Shown piece by piece: positions 17,308 through 25,960 of a stretch of 64,000 nucleotides of DNA (its first letter is position 1; each line of letters opens with the position of its first letter). The notes beneath the pieces were generated by a model. It had not been told where the DNA came from. It made no database searches and saw only the letters and a list, made by a program, of their open reading frames with translations. This DNA comes from Streptomyces sp. RFCAC02. Its GTDB lineage: Bacteria > Actinomycetota > Actinomycetes > Streptomycetales > Streptomycetaceae. The position numbers and the translations under genes are program-made. Where the stretch lies: NCBI RefSeq assembly GCF_004193175.1, contig NZ_SAUH01000001.1:4115001-4179000 (forward strand), written 5' to 3'.

Positions 17308-18027
17308 TCAGGCGGGGGCGGCGGCGGCCCACGCGCGGGCCTTCGCCAGCTCCTTGGCGGGCAGGGCGTCCCCCGCGGCGACGACGCGGGGCCGCAGCTC
17401 GGGCGCCGTCGTCAGCGCGCGGAACAGGAAGCCCGTGGAGACCTCGTGGTCCGGGCGGTGCACGACCTCGATGCCGTCCCCGGCCCGCACCTCGCCCGGG
17501 GCGATGACCCGGAAGTACGTGCCGGACCGTGCCTCGGCGGTGAACCGCCGCACCCAGCCCTCCTCGCGCAGCCAGTCGGCGAACGTCCGGCAGGGGATGC
17601 GGGGCAGGCTGGCCTCCAGGACGAGGTCCCGCCCGACGCGCCACCGCTCCCCGATCCGGACCTCGGCCAGGTCGACGCCCACGGTGGTCAGGTTCTCGCC
17701 GAAGACGCCGTTCGCCAGCGACCGGCCCAGCGCCGGCTCCCACCGGTCGAGGTCCTCGCGCGCGTAGGCGTACACCGCCTGGTCGTCCCCGCCGTGGAAG
17801 CGCAGGTCGGCCACGGTGTCCCCGGCCAGGCCGCTGCCGCCGGTGCCGCGCGGCCCCGGCGCGGCGACGGCGACCGGTCCGCCGACGGGCCGCTTGTCGA
17901 TGCCGGTCAGGCCGGAGGGCGCGTCGGTGCGCGCGACGGCGCCGGCCCGGCCCACGTTCACGCTGAGCACGGTCGGGGGCAGCACACGGGGCATCGGCAC
18001 GCGGGGCGCGCCCGGGGAGAGGGACAT
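17308..18027 (-). CDS. MOSC domain protein (YiiM-like)
   Basis: 239 residues. The core matches a MOSC domain: FHGGDDQAVYAYAREDLDRW (about 90-110), NGVFGENLTTVG with GENLT (about 120-131), then GERWRVG and SLPRIPCRTFADW, where the Cys at about 161 is the conserved sulfur-carrying or binding residue. C-terminal to it is a helical hairpin like that of E. coli YiiM (VSTGFLFRALTT). MOSC proteins bind the molybdenum cofactor; YiiM-type proteins act on N-hydroxylated compounds. Start ATG 18027. Likely cotranscribed with the oxidoreductase 32 nt upstream, or expressed separately. Confidence 0.9.
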   Translation of the reverse strand: MSLSPGAPRVPMPRVLPPTVLSVNVGRAGAVARTDAPSGLTGIDKRPVGGPVAVAAPGPRGTGGSGLAGDTVADLRFHGGDDQAVYAYAREDLDRWEPALGRSLANGVFGENLTTVGVDLAEVRIGERWRVGRDLVLEASLPRIPCRTFADWLREEGWVRRFTAEARSGTYFRVIAPGEVRAGDGIEVVHRPDHEVSTGFLFRALTTAPELRPRVVAAGDALPAKELAKARAWAAAAPA

Positions 18028-18059
18028 GCTGCCGAGGATACGGCCGGGGCCGCCGGGAA

Positions 18060-19010
18060 TCAGGCCCGCGCGGCGTCGCCGACGTCCAGGACCGCCTTGC
18101 CCGCGACACGGCCGGCGGCGAGGGCGGCGACCGCCTCGGCGCCGCGCTCCCACGGACCGCGCCACCCGACGCCGGTGTCGAGCGCGCCGTGCGCGACCAG
18201 CCCGGCGAGCCACGTCAGGTCGCCGGCCAGCCCCGCCGTGTCGTCGAGCAGGAAGTACGTCGTCATCGCGCGGTCGTGCCCGAGCGGGCCCTCGAGCGCG
18301 CCGACGGGGAAGGTCTCGGGCTGCCCCGCCGTGTGCCCGAGGGCGACCAGCGTGCCGTGGGGCGCGAGCGCGGCGAACGCGGCGACCAGGTGGTCCCCGC
18401 CGACCGTGTCGATCACCCCGTGCACCGGGCCGCGCAGGTCCCGCAGCCCGCCGGCGCCGATGACCACGCCGTCCGCGCCGAGGGAGCGCAGCAGCGGCTC
18501 CTTGCCCGGGTCGGTCGTCGTCGCGATCACCTCGGCCCCGGCGCGCGCGGCGAGCTGCACCGCGAACCGGCCGACGCCGCTGCCCGCGCCGGTCACCAGG
18601 ACCCGCCGTCCGATCACGGCACCCAGCCGGCGCAGCGCCCGCAGGGCCGAGCCGGCGGCGACGGGCAGGGTGCTCGCGGCCCCGTGGTCGGCGCCGCCGG
18701 GGAGGACGCCGAGCAGCCCGGTGCGGACGGCCCGCAGCTCCGCCCACGCGCCGTCCGCGCCGACCCCGACGACGGGCGTGCCGGCGGCGGGTCCCGAGCC
18801 GTCGGCGGCGGCGCGGACGACGACGCCCGCCGCGTCCCAGCCCGGGACGGTGCCGGGCGCCGCGTCCGGCAGGAGGTGGACGACCTCGCCGTGGTTGAGG
18901 GAGAAGGCCGTCACGCGCACGAGCGCTTCGTCCGGCCGCGGCTCGGGGTCGGGGGCCTCGGCGAGCGCGAGATGTCCGGGTGCGGAGTGGTCGATGGTCC
19001 AGGCGCGCAT
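18060..19010 (-). CDS. Zinc-independent medium-chain dehydrogenase/reductase, quinone-oxidoreductase-like
   Basis: 316 residues from the ATG at 19010, which has GGAGG 8 nt upstream. An N-terminal GroES-like domain (about 1-120) with VPGWDAAGVVV is followed by a Rossmann domain with nucleotide motif VTGAGSGVGRFAVQLA (about 138-155). The zinc-binding Cys/His cluster of alcohol dehydrogenases is absent, so it resembles NADPH:quinone reductases. It is transcribed divergently from a TetR-family regulator, the standard arrangement for a regulator controlling a detoxifying reductase. Substrate not predictable. Confidence 0.9.
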   Translation of the reverse strand: MRAWTIDHSAPGHLALAEAPDPEPRPDEALVRVTAFSLNHGEVVHLLPDAAPGTVPGWDAAGVVVRAAADGSGPAAGTPVVGVGADGAWAELRAVRTGLLGVLPGGADHGAASTLPVAAGSALRALRRLGAVIGRRVLVTGAGSGVGRFAVQLAARAGAEVIATTTDPGKEPLLRSLGADGVVIGAGGLRDLRGPVHGVIDTVGGDHLVAAFAALAPHGTLVALGHTAGQPETFPVGALEGPLGHDRAMTTYFLLDDTAGLAGDLTWLAGLVAHGALDTGVGWRGPWERGAEAVAALAAGRVAGKAVLDVGDAARA

Positions 19011-19034
19011 GGCACGGTCCTCCGGTCGGGAACG

Positions 19035-19069
19035 GTGAGCCGGCACCACCGAAGTGCCGGTGACCGGCA
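19035..19069. promoter_or_regulatory. Overlapping inverted repeats, candidate TetR operator
   Basis: Between the divergent starts 19010 and 19121 lies TGCCGGTGACCGGCA (19055-19069), a 7-bp inverted repeat with a 1-nt centre. The segment GTGCCGG (19054-19060) is also the inverse of CCGGCAC near 19040. This is where an autoregulating TetR protein would bind. Confidence 0.5.
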
Positions 19070-19120
19070 GAAGCCTGCCACAGGCAATCGCGGGTGACCA
19101 GCGGGCAGTAGGATTCCCGC

Positions 19121-19747
19121 ATGACGGACGACGGCACCGGGCTCACCCTGCGGGAGCGCAAGAAGATCCGGACGCGCCGCACCCTGGTGGAAGAGGCGCT
19201 GCGCCTGTTCACCGAGCGGGGGTTCGCCGCCACCACGCTCGACGAGGTGGTCGAGGCGGCCGAGGTCTCGCAGCGGACGTTCTTCCGCACCTTCTCCTCG
19301 AAGGAGGACGTCGCGCTCGCGCCGGAGAAGGAGCTGTGGGCCGCCTTCACCGCCCGGATCGCGGCCGAACCGCCGGGGCCTTCCCCGCTGCCCGGCTACG
19401 TCGCGGCGCTCCACGCGGCCGTCGACGACATGACGGAGGGCTGGGAGGACCGCTTCCTCGCCAGCCGCGCGCTGTGCGACCGCACGCCCGCGCTGACCGC
19501 CCACAGCCTGCGGCACTGCGCCGAGGTGACCGACCGGCTCGTGGCCGCCGGCGAGCCCGCGGGGCAGCCGGAGCTGCTGCGCCGCGTCCTCCTCGACGTG
19601 CTGCTCGCGGCCTGGCACTGGGCGCTGGCCCGCTGGTCCGAGGGCGGGACGCCGGACCGGCCCGCCCTGCACGCCCGCATGCGCGAGGCGTTCGACGCCC
19701 TGCCGGCCGTGGCGCCGCTCATCGCGGGACCCGGGACGGCCCGCTGA
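19121..19747 (+). CDS. TetR-family transcriptional regulator
   Basis: 208 residues. N-terminal TetR DNA-binding domain (about 10-60) with the helix-turn-helix ATTLDEVVEAAEVSQRTFFRTFSSK (first part of it, residues 38-62), followed by a helical ligand-binding domain with several Trp residues. Divergent from the quinone-reductase-like gene. A TAGGAT box (19109-19114) lies 6 nt before the ATG with no Shine-Dalgarno sequence, suggesting a leaderless transcript. The effector is unknown. Confidence 0.92.
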   Translation: MTDDGTGLTLRERKKIRTRRTLVEEALRLFTERGFAATTLDEVVEAAEVSQRTFFRTFSSKEDVALAPEKELWAAFTARIAAEPPGPSPLPGYVAALHAAVDDMTEGWEDRFLASRALCDRTPALTAHSLRHCAEVTDRLVAAGEPAGQPELLRRVLLDVLLAAWHWALARWSEGGTPDRPALHARMREAFDALPAVAPLIAGPGTAR

Positions 19748-19766
19748 GGCGGCGCCCGGCATGACG

Positions 19767-19819
19767 AAGGCCCGCCCGGTGACGGCGCGTGCGCACACGC
19801 CGACACCGGGCAGGCCCTT
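19767..19819. terminator. Bidirectional hairpin between convergent TetR and sigma-factor genes
   Basis: AAGGCC...CCCGGTG (from 19767) pairs with CACCGGG..GGCCCTT (to 19819) with a two-base mismatch and a small inner CGGCG/CGCCG stem. Located 20 nt after the TetR stop. Confidence 0.65.
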
Positions 19820-19852
19820 GGTGAAACACCGGGGACCGTGCCCCGGCCGCCG

Positions 19853-20770
19853 TCACTCCTCGGCGAGCAGCCCCTTGCGCAGCCGCGTCAGGGTGCGGGA
19901 GAGCAGCCGCGAGACGTGCATCTGGGAGATGCCCAGCTCCTCGCCGATCTCGGACTGCGTCATGTTGGCCACGAACCGCAGCGACAGGATCGTCCGGTCG
20001 CGCGGGGCCAGCTCGGCGATCATCGGCTTGAGGGACTCGATGTACTCGATGCCCTCCAGGTCGTGGTCCTCGTAGCCGAGCCGGTCGGCGAGGGCGCTCT
20101 CGCTGTCGTCCTCCTCCGGCTGGGCGTCGAGCGAGCTGGCGGTGTACGCGTTGGACGCGGCCATGCCCTCGACCACCTCGTCCTCGGGGACGCCGAGGCG
20201 CGCCGCGAGCTCCGCGACGGTGGGGGAGCGGTCGAGCTGCTGCGCCAGCTCGTCGCCGGCCTTGGCCAGGTCGAGGCGCAGCTCCTGCAGCCGGCGCGGG
20301 ACGCGCACCGACCAGGACGTGTCGCGGAAGAACCGCTTGATCTCGCCGATGATGGTCGGCATCGCGAAGGTGGGGAACTCCACACCGCGGTCGGCGTCGA
20401 ACCGGTCGATGGCCTTGATCAGGCCGATCGTGCCGACCTGGACGATGTCCTCCATCGGCTCGCTGCGGGAGCGGAAGCGGGAGGCCGCGAAGCGGACGAG
20501 CGCGAGGTTCAGCTCGACGAGGGTGTTGCGCACGTAGGCGTACGCGTGGGTGCCCTCCTCCAGCTCGCCGAGCCGCGCGAAGAGGGACTTCGACAGGGCG
20601 CGGGCGTCGTCCGGCGCGACCTCGTCGAAGCGGGGTATCCCGGTCAGCGACGCGAGGACGTCGTCCCCCTCGCCGGACCGGGCGTCGGCCGGTCCGCGCT
20701 GCTGGGGTACGAACGCCGCTGCGGCCGAGTCCTCGGCCGGTCTCACGTGCGATCGAGGGGCGGGTGACAT
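19853..20770 (-). CDS. RNA polymerase sigma factor of the SigB/SigF family
   Basis: 305 residues. An acidic start (1-55) precedes region 2 (NLALVRFAASRFRSRSEPMEDIVQVGTIGLIKAIDRFD is the hallmark, about 95-132; region 2.4 EFPTFAMPTIIGEIKRFFRD follows), region 3 (WSVRVPRRLQ...) and region 4 (LAPRDRTILSLRFVANMTQSEIGEELGISQMHVSRLL, about 250-290). The ATG at 20770 has GGAGGA 8 nt upstream. It is divergent from a STAS antagonist and an anti-sigma kinase, so it is likely held by that kinase and released by the antagonist. This recalls the S. coelicolor SigI-PrsI-ArsI set from memory; orthology not checked. Confidence 0.93.
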   Translation of the reverse strand: MSPAPRSHVRPAEDSAAAAFVPQQRGPADARSGEGDDVLASLTGIPRFDEVAPDDARALSKSLFARLGELEEGTHAYAYVRNTLVELNLALVRFAASRFRSRSEPMEDIVQVGTIGLIKAIDRFDADRGVEFPTFAMPTIIGEIKRFFRDTSWSVRVPRRLQELRLDLAKAGDELAQQLDRSPTVAELAARLGVPEDEVVEGMAASNAYTASSLDAQPEEDDSESALADRLGYEDHDLEGIEYIESLKPMIAELAPRDRTILSLRFVANMTQSEIGEELGISQMHVSRLLSRTLTRLRKGLLAEE

Positions 20771-20857
20771 ATCGGGTGTCCTCCGTAAGTGTCTCGGCAT
20801 ATGGCTGCCGAAGCCGTGACGTGCACTGCGGTGTGCGGCGCCTCCAAAGCCGTCTGT

Positions 20858-20985
20858 CGGAAAACCTTCGACCTCTACGCCTATCGGGGATCGGGGCCCG
20901 AAGGCAAGTCCGGTACGCTCCTGATCGGACGTATGTCCGAGAAGAGAAGCTGTTCGGAGCACTGGGCACGGGCTAAGGTTTTCCG
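20858..20985. promoter_or_regulatory. Widely spaced 11-bp inverted repeat in the divergent sigma/antagonist region
   Basis: CGGAAAACCTT (20858-20868) and AAGGTTTTCCG (20975-20985) are exact inverse copies, one facing each divergent gene. On each strand AAGGTTTTCCG points towards the neighbouring gene, so they may be matching -35-like or activator boxes. No SigB-type GGGTAY -10 was evident at the right spacing. Confidence 0.45.
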
Positions 20986-21026
20986 GACCCAGCCAGCCGA
21001 TGGCTCCGAGGAGATGAGGGGGCTGC

Positions 21027-21407
21027 ATGGACCGCGGGACACCGGACGGTGCGCGCCGGAAACAGCTGACCATCGACGTCCGGCGCACGGAGGCCGGCGC
21101 GGTGGTCACGCCGGCCGGCGAGCTCGACCACCACTCCGCCGACACCCTGCGCGGTTCGCTGGAGCAGTGCCTCGCCGACGGCGTGCGGCGCATCGTCATC
21201 GACTGCTCGGCCCTGGAGTTCTGCGACTCCACCGGGCTGAACGTGCTCCTCGCCACACGTCTGACGGCGGAGTCGGCCGGTGGCCAGATCCATCTGGCCG
21301 CCATGCGCCCGATCGTCGCCCGTGTCTTCGAGATAACGGGCGCCGGTTCGGTCTTCACGGTGCACGACACCCTGGACGACGCCCTCGCGGCGCTCCCGGC
21401 GGATTGA
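21027..21407 (+). CDS. Anti-sigma factor antagonist (STAS domain)
   Basis: 126 residues forming a single STAS domain (about 13-120). The phosphorylatable serine is S68 in CDSTGLN. In the SpoIIAA/RsbV scheme, the unphosphorylated form binds the anti-sigma kinase and frees the sigma factor; the kinase inactivates it by phosphorylating that serine. The kinase gene follows 181 nt downstream and the sigma gene is divergent. A start ATG at 21027 is preceded by GAGGAGATGAGGGGG. Confidence 0.93.
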   Translation: MDRGTPDGARRKQLTIDVRRTEAGAVVTPAGELDHHSADTLRGSLEQCLADGVRRIVIDCSALEFCDSTGLNVLLATRLTAESAGGQIHLAAMRPIVARVFEITGAGSVFTVHDTLDDALAALPAD

Positions 21408-21588
21408 ACGCCGTGCGCAGCGCGCCCCGCGAGCACCCGCGGGCGCGTCACACTATTGCCAGGGCCGCGGGGGTGTGGCGTCCGTCCCGCCGGGCAGGAG
21501 ACCACACAGACCGGGCCTGCGGAGCTTTCCGCGCGCCGGCGGACGAACGTTTCAGCAGCGTGGGGACATGGTGAGGGGAGGCGTGGGC

Positions 21589-22209
21589 ATGAATGCGACC
21601 CGGCCGTTCCCTGCGGGTGGCGACCACGGCCCGGAACCGCGGAATCCGGCCACGGACGGCACGGGAGACGGGGCGGAACCGGTCCTGGAGGAGCAGGCCC
21701 CGGCCGAACAGGTGCGGCAGGCCGCGGACCCGCGGGACGGGGATCCGCAGGCCGGCCCGTCCGACGACGGCCGCGGCCCCGCCGAACCGCTCCTCCAGGT
21801 CCGCAGGCTGCACCTGGTGGACACCGCGGGCGTCGTGGCACGCGCGCGCGAGTTCCTCCGCGAGGCGCTGCACGACTGGGGCTGGATGCCGTCGCGCACC
21901 GAGGAGCAGCGCGCGAGCGCGGAGGACGCCCTGCTGGTCGTCTCCGAGCTGGTCACCAACGCCTGCCTGCACGCCGACGGCCCCCAGGAGCTGCTGGTCG
22001 GGCGCGGCGCGAAGCGGCTGCGCATCGAGGTGGTCGACGGTTCCGCCGCCGACCCGGCGCTGCGCACCACCCGCCGCGCGGGCCGGCCCGGCGGCCACGG
22101 CATGTTCATCGTGGAGCGCCTGTGCCTCGACTGGGGCGTCTCGCACGACGGCGCGTCCGGCGGCAAGACCGTGTGGGCCGAGGTCGCCGCACCGCCCGGC
22201 CTCGCCTGA
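21589..22209 (+). CDS. Anti-sigma factor serine/threonine kinase (RsbW-like ATPase)
   Basis: 206 residues from the ATG at 21589, which has GGGGAGG 8 nt upstream. A Pro/Asp/Gly-rich start of about 70 residues is followed by an HATPase_c_2 domain: N-box SELVTNACLHAD (about 118-130), a DGSAADPA loop with the Mg-binding Asp and the G2 box GGHGMFIVE. It lacks the phosphoacceptor His region of histidine kinases. With the STAS gene upstream and the sigma gene divergent it completes a partner-switch. The long disordered N-terminus is unusual for RsbW proteins. Confidence 0.88.
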   Translation: MNATRPFPAGGDHGPEPRNPATDGTGDGAEPVLEEQAPAEQVRQAADPRDGDPQAGPSDDGRGPAEPLLQVRRLHLVDTAGVVARAREFLREALHDWGWMPSRTEEQRASAEDALLVVSELVTNACLHADGPQELLVGRGAKRLRIEVVDGSAADPALRTTRRAGRPGGHGMFIVERLCLDWGVSHDGASGGKTVWAEVAAPPGLA

Positions 22210-22290
22210 CCACGGGCGTGCCCGCGCACCGGCCGGTACGGGATACCCCGTATTCCGGGCAGCGCTCCCGGGGGCGTCTACCATCGGGCC

Positions 22291-22971
22291 ATGACCCGAG
22301 TACTGCTCGCTGAGGACGACGCCTCCATCTCGGAGCCCCTGGCCCGGGCACTGCGCCGCGAGGGCTACGAGGTGGAGGTCCGCGAGGACGGGCCGGCCGC
22401 TCTGCGCGCCGGGCTCGCGGGGGACGTCGACGTCGTCGTGCTCGACCTCGGGCTGCCGGGGATGGACGGTCTCGAGGTCTGCCGCCGGCTGCGCACCGAG
22501 GGTCTGACGCTGCCCGTCCTCGTCCTGACGGCCCGCGCGGACGAGGTGGACACCGTCGTGGGCCTCGACGCGGGCGCCGACGACTACGTGACGAAGCCGT
22601 TCCGGCTGGCCGAGCTGCTGGCCCGGGTGCGGGCGCTGCTGCGGCGCGGCACGGTCGAGACGGCGGGCCCCGCGCCCGCCGTGCACGGCATCCGGATCGA
22701 CGTCGAGTCGCACCGCGCCTGGATGGGGGACGACGAGCTGCACCTCACGGCGAAGGAGTTCGACCTCCTGCGGGTCCTGGTGCGGGACGCGGGCCGGGTC
22801 GTCACCCGCGAGCAGCTCATGCGCGAGGTGTGGGACACCACCTGGTGGTCGTCGACCAAGACCCTCGACATGCACATCTCCTGGCTCCGCAAGAAGCTCG
22901 GCGACGACGCCGCGAACCCGCGCTACATCGCCACCGTCAGGGGCGTGGGGTTCCGCTTCGAGAAGAGCTGA
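22291..22971 (+). CDS. OmpR-family response regulator
   Basis: 226 residues. Receiver domain (1-118) with E8/D9/D10, phosphoacceptor D52 and the conserved Lys in DDYVTKPF; winged-helix output domain (about 132-226) ending IATVRGVGFRFE. Its kinase is encoded 9 nt downstream. The ATG has no Shine-Dalgarno sequence; a TACCAT box at 22279-22284 is 6 nt upstream, so the transcript is probably leaderless. Target genes unknown. Confidence 0.94.
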   Translation: MTRVLLAEDDASISEPLARALRREGYEVEVREDGPAALRAGLAGDVDVVVLDLGLPGMDGLEVCRRLRTEGLTLPVLVLTARADEVDTVVGLDAGADDYVTKPFRLAELLARVRALLRRGTVETAGPAPAVHGIRIDVESHRAWMGDDELHLTAKEFDLLRVLVRDAGRVVTREQLMREVWDTTWWSSTKTLDMHISWLRKKLGDDAANPRYIATVRGVGFRFEKS

Positions 22972-22980
22972 CGGGGAGCC

Positions 22981-24228
22981 GTGCGCCGCCGCCTGATCAG
23001 CTCCACGCTGGCCGTCGTCCTCGTCGTGCTGGCCGTCTTCGGCCTGTCCCTGTTCTTCGTCGAGGCACAGACCATCGAGTCGAGCGCCCGCGACCGCCTG
23101 GAGGCCGAGGCGGCCCGGACGCTGGCGGACGTGGAGAGCCGTATCGCGAACGGCGAGGACGTCACCGCCGACGCGATGCGCGCCTCCGTCCCCGCCGACC
23201 GCTTCGTGGAGATCGTCCTGCCCGGACGGTCCCCGGTGCGGGTCGGGGAGCGGCCCGACGGCGAGGTGATGGCCTCCGAGCAGACCGGCGTGCACGGCGA
23301 GACGGTCACCGTCTCGCAGCCGCGCAGCCAGATCAGCGAGGAGATCGGCCGCATGGTGACGATCATCCTCGTCGTCGCGCTGCTCGCGGTCGCCGCCGCG
23401 GTGCTGCTCGCGGTGCGGCAGGCCCGCCGCGTGGCCGCGCCCCTCACCGACCTGGCGGAGACGGCCGAGCGCCTCGGCTCGGGCGACCCGCGCCCCCGGC
23501 ACCGCCGCTACGGGGTGGCCGAGCTGGACCGGGTCGCGGACGTGCTGGACGCCAGCGCCGAGCGCATCGCCCGCATGCTCACCGCCGAGCGCCGGCTCGC
23601 CGCCGACGCGTCCCACCAGCTGAGGACGCCGCTGACCGCGCTGTCGATGCGGCTTGAGGAGATCATCGCCACCGAGGACCGCGACACGGTCCAGGAGGAG
23701 GCCACGATCGCCCTCACGCAGGTCGAGCGCCTCACCGACGTCGTCCAGCGGCTGCTGACGAACTCGCGCGACCCCCGGCTCGGCTCGGCCGTCGCCTTCG
23801 ACCTGGACGAGGTCGTCGTCCAGCAGATCGAGGAGTGGAAGCCCGCCTACCGGGGCGCGGGCCGCGCGATCGTGCACTCGGGGCGTGCCGGGCTGCGCGC
23901 GGTCGGCACGCCGGGCGCGGTCTCGCAGGTCCTGGCCTGCCTGGTCGAGAACTCCCTCATGCACGGCGCCGGCACGGTCGCCCTGCGGACCCGCACCACC
24001 GGCAACCAGGCCGTCATCGAGGTCACCGACCAGGGGCAGGGCGTCCCGGCCGAGCTGGGCTCCCGCGTGTTCGAGCGCACCGTGAGCGGCCGGAACTCCA
24101 CGGGGCTCGGGCTCGCCGTGGCCCGTGACCTCGCCGAGGCGGACGGCGGGCGCCTCGAACTGCTCCAGGGGCGGCCGCCGGTGTTCGCGCTGTTCCTGAG
24201 CCGCGAGGCCGCGGAGTGCCCGCAGTGA
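22981..24228 (+). CDS. Sensor histidine kinase
   Basis: 415 residues. First membrane helix about 6-28, extracytoplasmic loop to about 122, second helix about 124-145, HAMP, DHp domain with phosphoacceptor H212 in ASHQLRTPL, then an ATPase domain with N-box LVENSLMHGA, G1 DQGQGVP and G2 GLGLAV. It pairs with the response regulator ending 9 nt upstream; GGGGAGCC precedes the GTG start. The kinase motif reads SHQLRTP rather than SHELRTP, a common actinobacterial variant. Ligand unknown. Confidence 0.93.
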   Translation: MRRRLISSTLAVVLVVLAVFGLSLFFVEAQTIESSARDRLEAEAARTLADVESRIANGEDVTADAMRASVPADRFVEIVLPGRSPVRVGERPDGEVMASEQTGVHGETVTVSQPRSQISEEIGRMVTIILVVALLAVAAAVLLAVRQARRVAAPLTDLAETAERLGSGDPRPRHRRYGVAELDRVADVLDASAERIARMLTAERRLAADASHQLRTPLTALSMRLEEIIATEDRDTVQEEATIALTQVERLTDVVQRLLTNSRDPRLGSAVAFDLDEVVVQQIEEWKPAYRGAGRAIVHSGRAGLRAVGTPGAVSQVLACLVENSLMHGAGTVALRTRTTGNQAVIEVTDQGQGVPAELGSRVFERTVSGRNSTGLGLAVARDLAEADGGRLELLQGRPPVFALFLSREAAECPQ

Positions 24229-24244
24229 TCCGGGGCGGGGCCGG

Positions 24245-24748
24245 TCAGCCGGCGCGTGACGTGTCCGGCGCGGGGGCGGCCGTGGCGGCGGCGCCGACCG
24301 TGTCGCCCGCGGCGCGGAAGACCCACGTCCGGTAGGACCAGAAGCGGAACAGCGCCCCGAGCCCGAGGCCGACGACGTTCTTCGCGATGTTGTCGGCGAG
24401 GGGGGAGGTGAAGCCGAAGCCGTAGTGGGACAGGGCGAGCGCGCCGTTCTCGATCACCATGCCGACGCCGGAGAAGAGCAGGAAGAGCCCCGCCTCGCGG
24501 CTGGCGCGCGTCTTGTCGCGGTGGCGGTACACCCAGTAGCGGTTGCCGAGGTAGTTGGCGGCGATGGCCGCCGAGGTCGCGATGACGCCGGAGCGCACGG
24601 GCGCCAGGGAGGCCGACTGCCGGCACACGTTGAACACCAGGACGTTGACGACGAGGCCGAGCGCGCCCACGGCGCCGAACTTCACGACCTCGCGGGCGAT
24701 CCCCCGCAACCGGTCGCGGAGCGTGAGCCCTGCGCTCCCATCGCTCAT
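24245..24748 (-). CDS. GtrA-family membrane protein
   Basis: 167 residues with four membrane helices (about 20-40, 48-68, 87-106, 115-135) and the GtrA landmarks FGAVGALGLVVNVLVFN, NYLGNRYWVY and FRFWSYRTWVF. GtrA-like proteins are thought to move undecaprenyl-phosphate-linked sugars across the membrane or assist glycosyltransferases in envelope glycosylation. The ATG at 24748 was taken; another in-frame ATG at 24757 is possible and neither has a clear ribosome site. Divergent from purK. A possible partner of the glycosyltransferases elsewhere in the window, but that is a guess. Confidence 0.88.
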   Translation of the reverse strand: MSDGSAGLTLRDRLRGIAREVVKFGAVGALGLVVNVLVFNVCRQSASLAPVRSGVIATSAAIAANYLGNRYWVYRHRDKTRASREAGLFLLFSGVGMVIENGALALSHYGFGFTSPLADNIAKNVVGLGLGALFRFWSYRTWVFRAAGDTVGAAATAAPAPDTSRAG

Positions 24749-24811
24749 AGCGGCCATCGTAACCAGGCGCCCGGTACCCGGCCTCCCGGGTGGGGCGGAT
24801 ACGCTGGGTGT

Positions 24812-25960
24812 GTGACATTTCCCGTGGTCGGCATGGTCGGCGGCGGTCAGCTCGCCCGTATGACGCACGAGGCGGGCATTCCGCTCGGCATCAGGTTCCG
24901 ACTCCTCAGCGACACCCCGGACGACTCGGCGGCCCAGGCGGCCGGTGACGTCGTCATCGGCGACTACCGCGATCTTGACACGCTCCGTGCCTTCGCGAAG
25001 GGCTGCGACGTGATCACCTTCGATCACGAGCACGTCCCGACCGAGCACCTGCGCGCGCTGGAGGCGGAGGGCATCCCGGTCCGGCCCGGGCCCGACGCCC
25101 TGGTGCACGCGCAGGACAAGGGCGTCATGCGCGCCCGCCTCACCGAGCTGGGCATTCCCTGCCCGCGCCACCGCGTGGTGGCGGACCCGGCGGACGTCGC
25201 GCGGTTCGCGGCCGAGGTCGGCGGGTTCCCCGTCGTGCTGAAGACGGTGCGCGGCGGTTACGACGGCAAGGGCGTGTGGGTCGTGCGCGACGCGGAGCAC
25301 GCCGCGGCCACGACCGAGCCGTTCCGCGCCGGGGTCGCGGTCCTGGCGGAGGAGAAGGTCGACTTCGCGCGCGAGCTGGCGGCGAACGTCGTGCGCTCCC
25401 CGCACGGCCAGGCCGTCGCCTACCCGGTCGTGGAGTCCGTCCAGGTCGACGGCGTGTGCGACACCGTGATCGCGCCCGCGCCCGGCATCGACCCGGGCCT
25501 GTCGCTCGCCGCCCAGGAGCTGGCGCTGCGCATCGCGTCCGAGCTCGGCGTGACGGGTCACCTGGCGGTCGAGCTGTTCGAGACGCGCGACGGCCGGGTC
25601 CTCGTGAACGAGCTGGCCATGCGGCCCCACAACTCCGGCCACTGGACGCAGGACGGCGCGGTCACCTCCCAGTTCGCGAACCACCTGCGGGCCGTCCTCG
25701 ACCTCCCGCTGGGCGACCCGCGCCCGCGCGCCCCGTGGACCGTCATGGCGAACGTCCTCGGCGGCGACTTCCCCGACATGTACCAGGGCTACCTGCACTG
25801 CATGGCGCGCGACCCCGCCGTCAAGATCCACATGTACGGCAAGGACGTCAGGCCGGGCCGCAAGGTCGGCCATGTGAACAGCTATGGCGACGACCTGGCC
25901 GAGGTGCGCGAGCGCGCCCGCCACGCCGCCGACTACCTGCGAGGAGTCATCACCGAATGA
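24812..25960 (+). CDS. purK: 5-(carboxyamino)imidazole ribonucleotide synthase
   Basis: 382 residues, the usual length. N-terminal [11 protein letters not shown], then an ATP-grasp domain with [17 protein letters not shown] (about 148-164), [12 protein letters not shown] and [14 protein letters not shown]. It uses ATP and bicarbonate to carboxylate AIR to N5-CAIR in purine synthesis; PurE, encoded next with a 4-nt overlap, isomerises the product. The GTG at 24812 follows a TACGCT box (24800-24805) by 6 nt with no Shine-Dalgarno sequence, so a leaderless mRNA is likely. Confidence 0.96.
   Translation: MTFPVVGMVGGGQLARMTHEAGIPLGIRFRLLSDTPDDSAAQAAGDVVIGDYRDLDTLRAFAKGCDVITFDHEHVPTEHLRALEAEGIPVRPGPDALVHAQDKGVMRARLTELGIPCPRHRVVADPADVARFAAEVGGFPVVLKTVRGGYDGKGVWVVRDAEHAAATTEPFRAGVAVLAEEKVDFARELAANVVRSPHGQAVAYPVVESVQVDGVCDTVIAPAPGIDPGLSLAAQELALRIASELGVTGHLAVELFETRDGRVLVNELAMRPHNSGHWTQDGAVTSQFANHLRAVLDLPLGDPRPRAPWTVMANVLGGDFPDMYQGYLHCMARDPAVKIHMYGKDVRPGRKVGHVNSYGDDLAEVRERARHAADYLRGVITE

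Noticed and set aside
21448..23964. 838-codon open frame antisense to the anti-sigma, response regulator and kinase genes
   Set aside because: It crosses three well-supported genes and encodes low-complexity His/Arg/Gly sequence.
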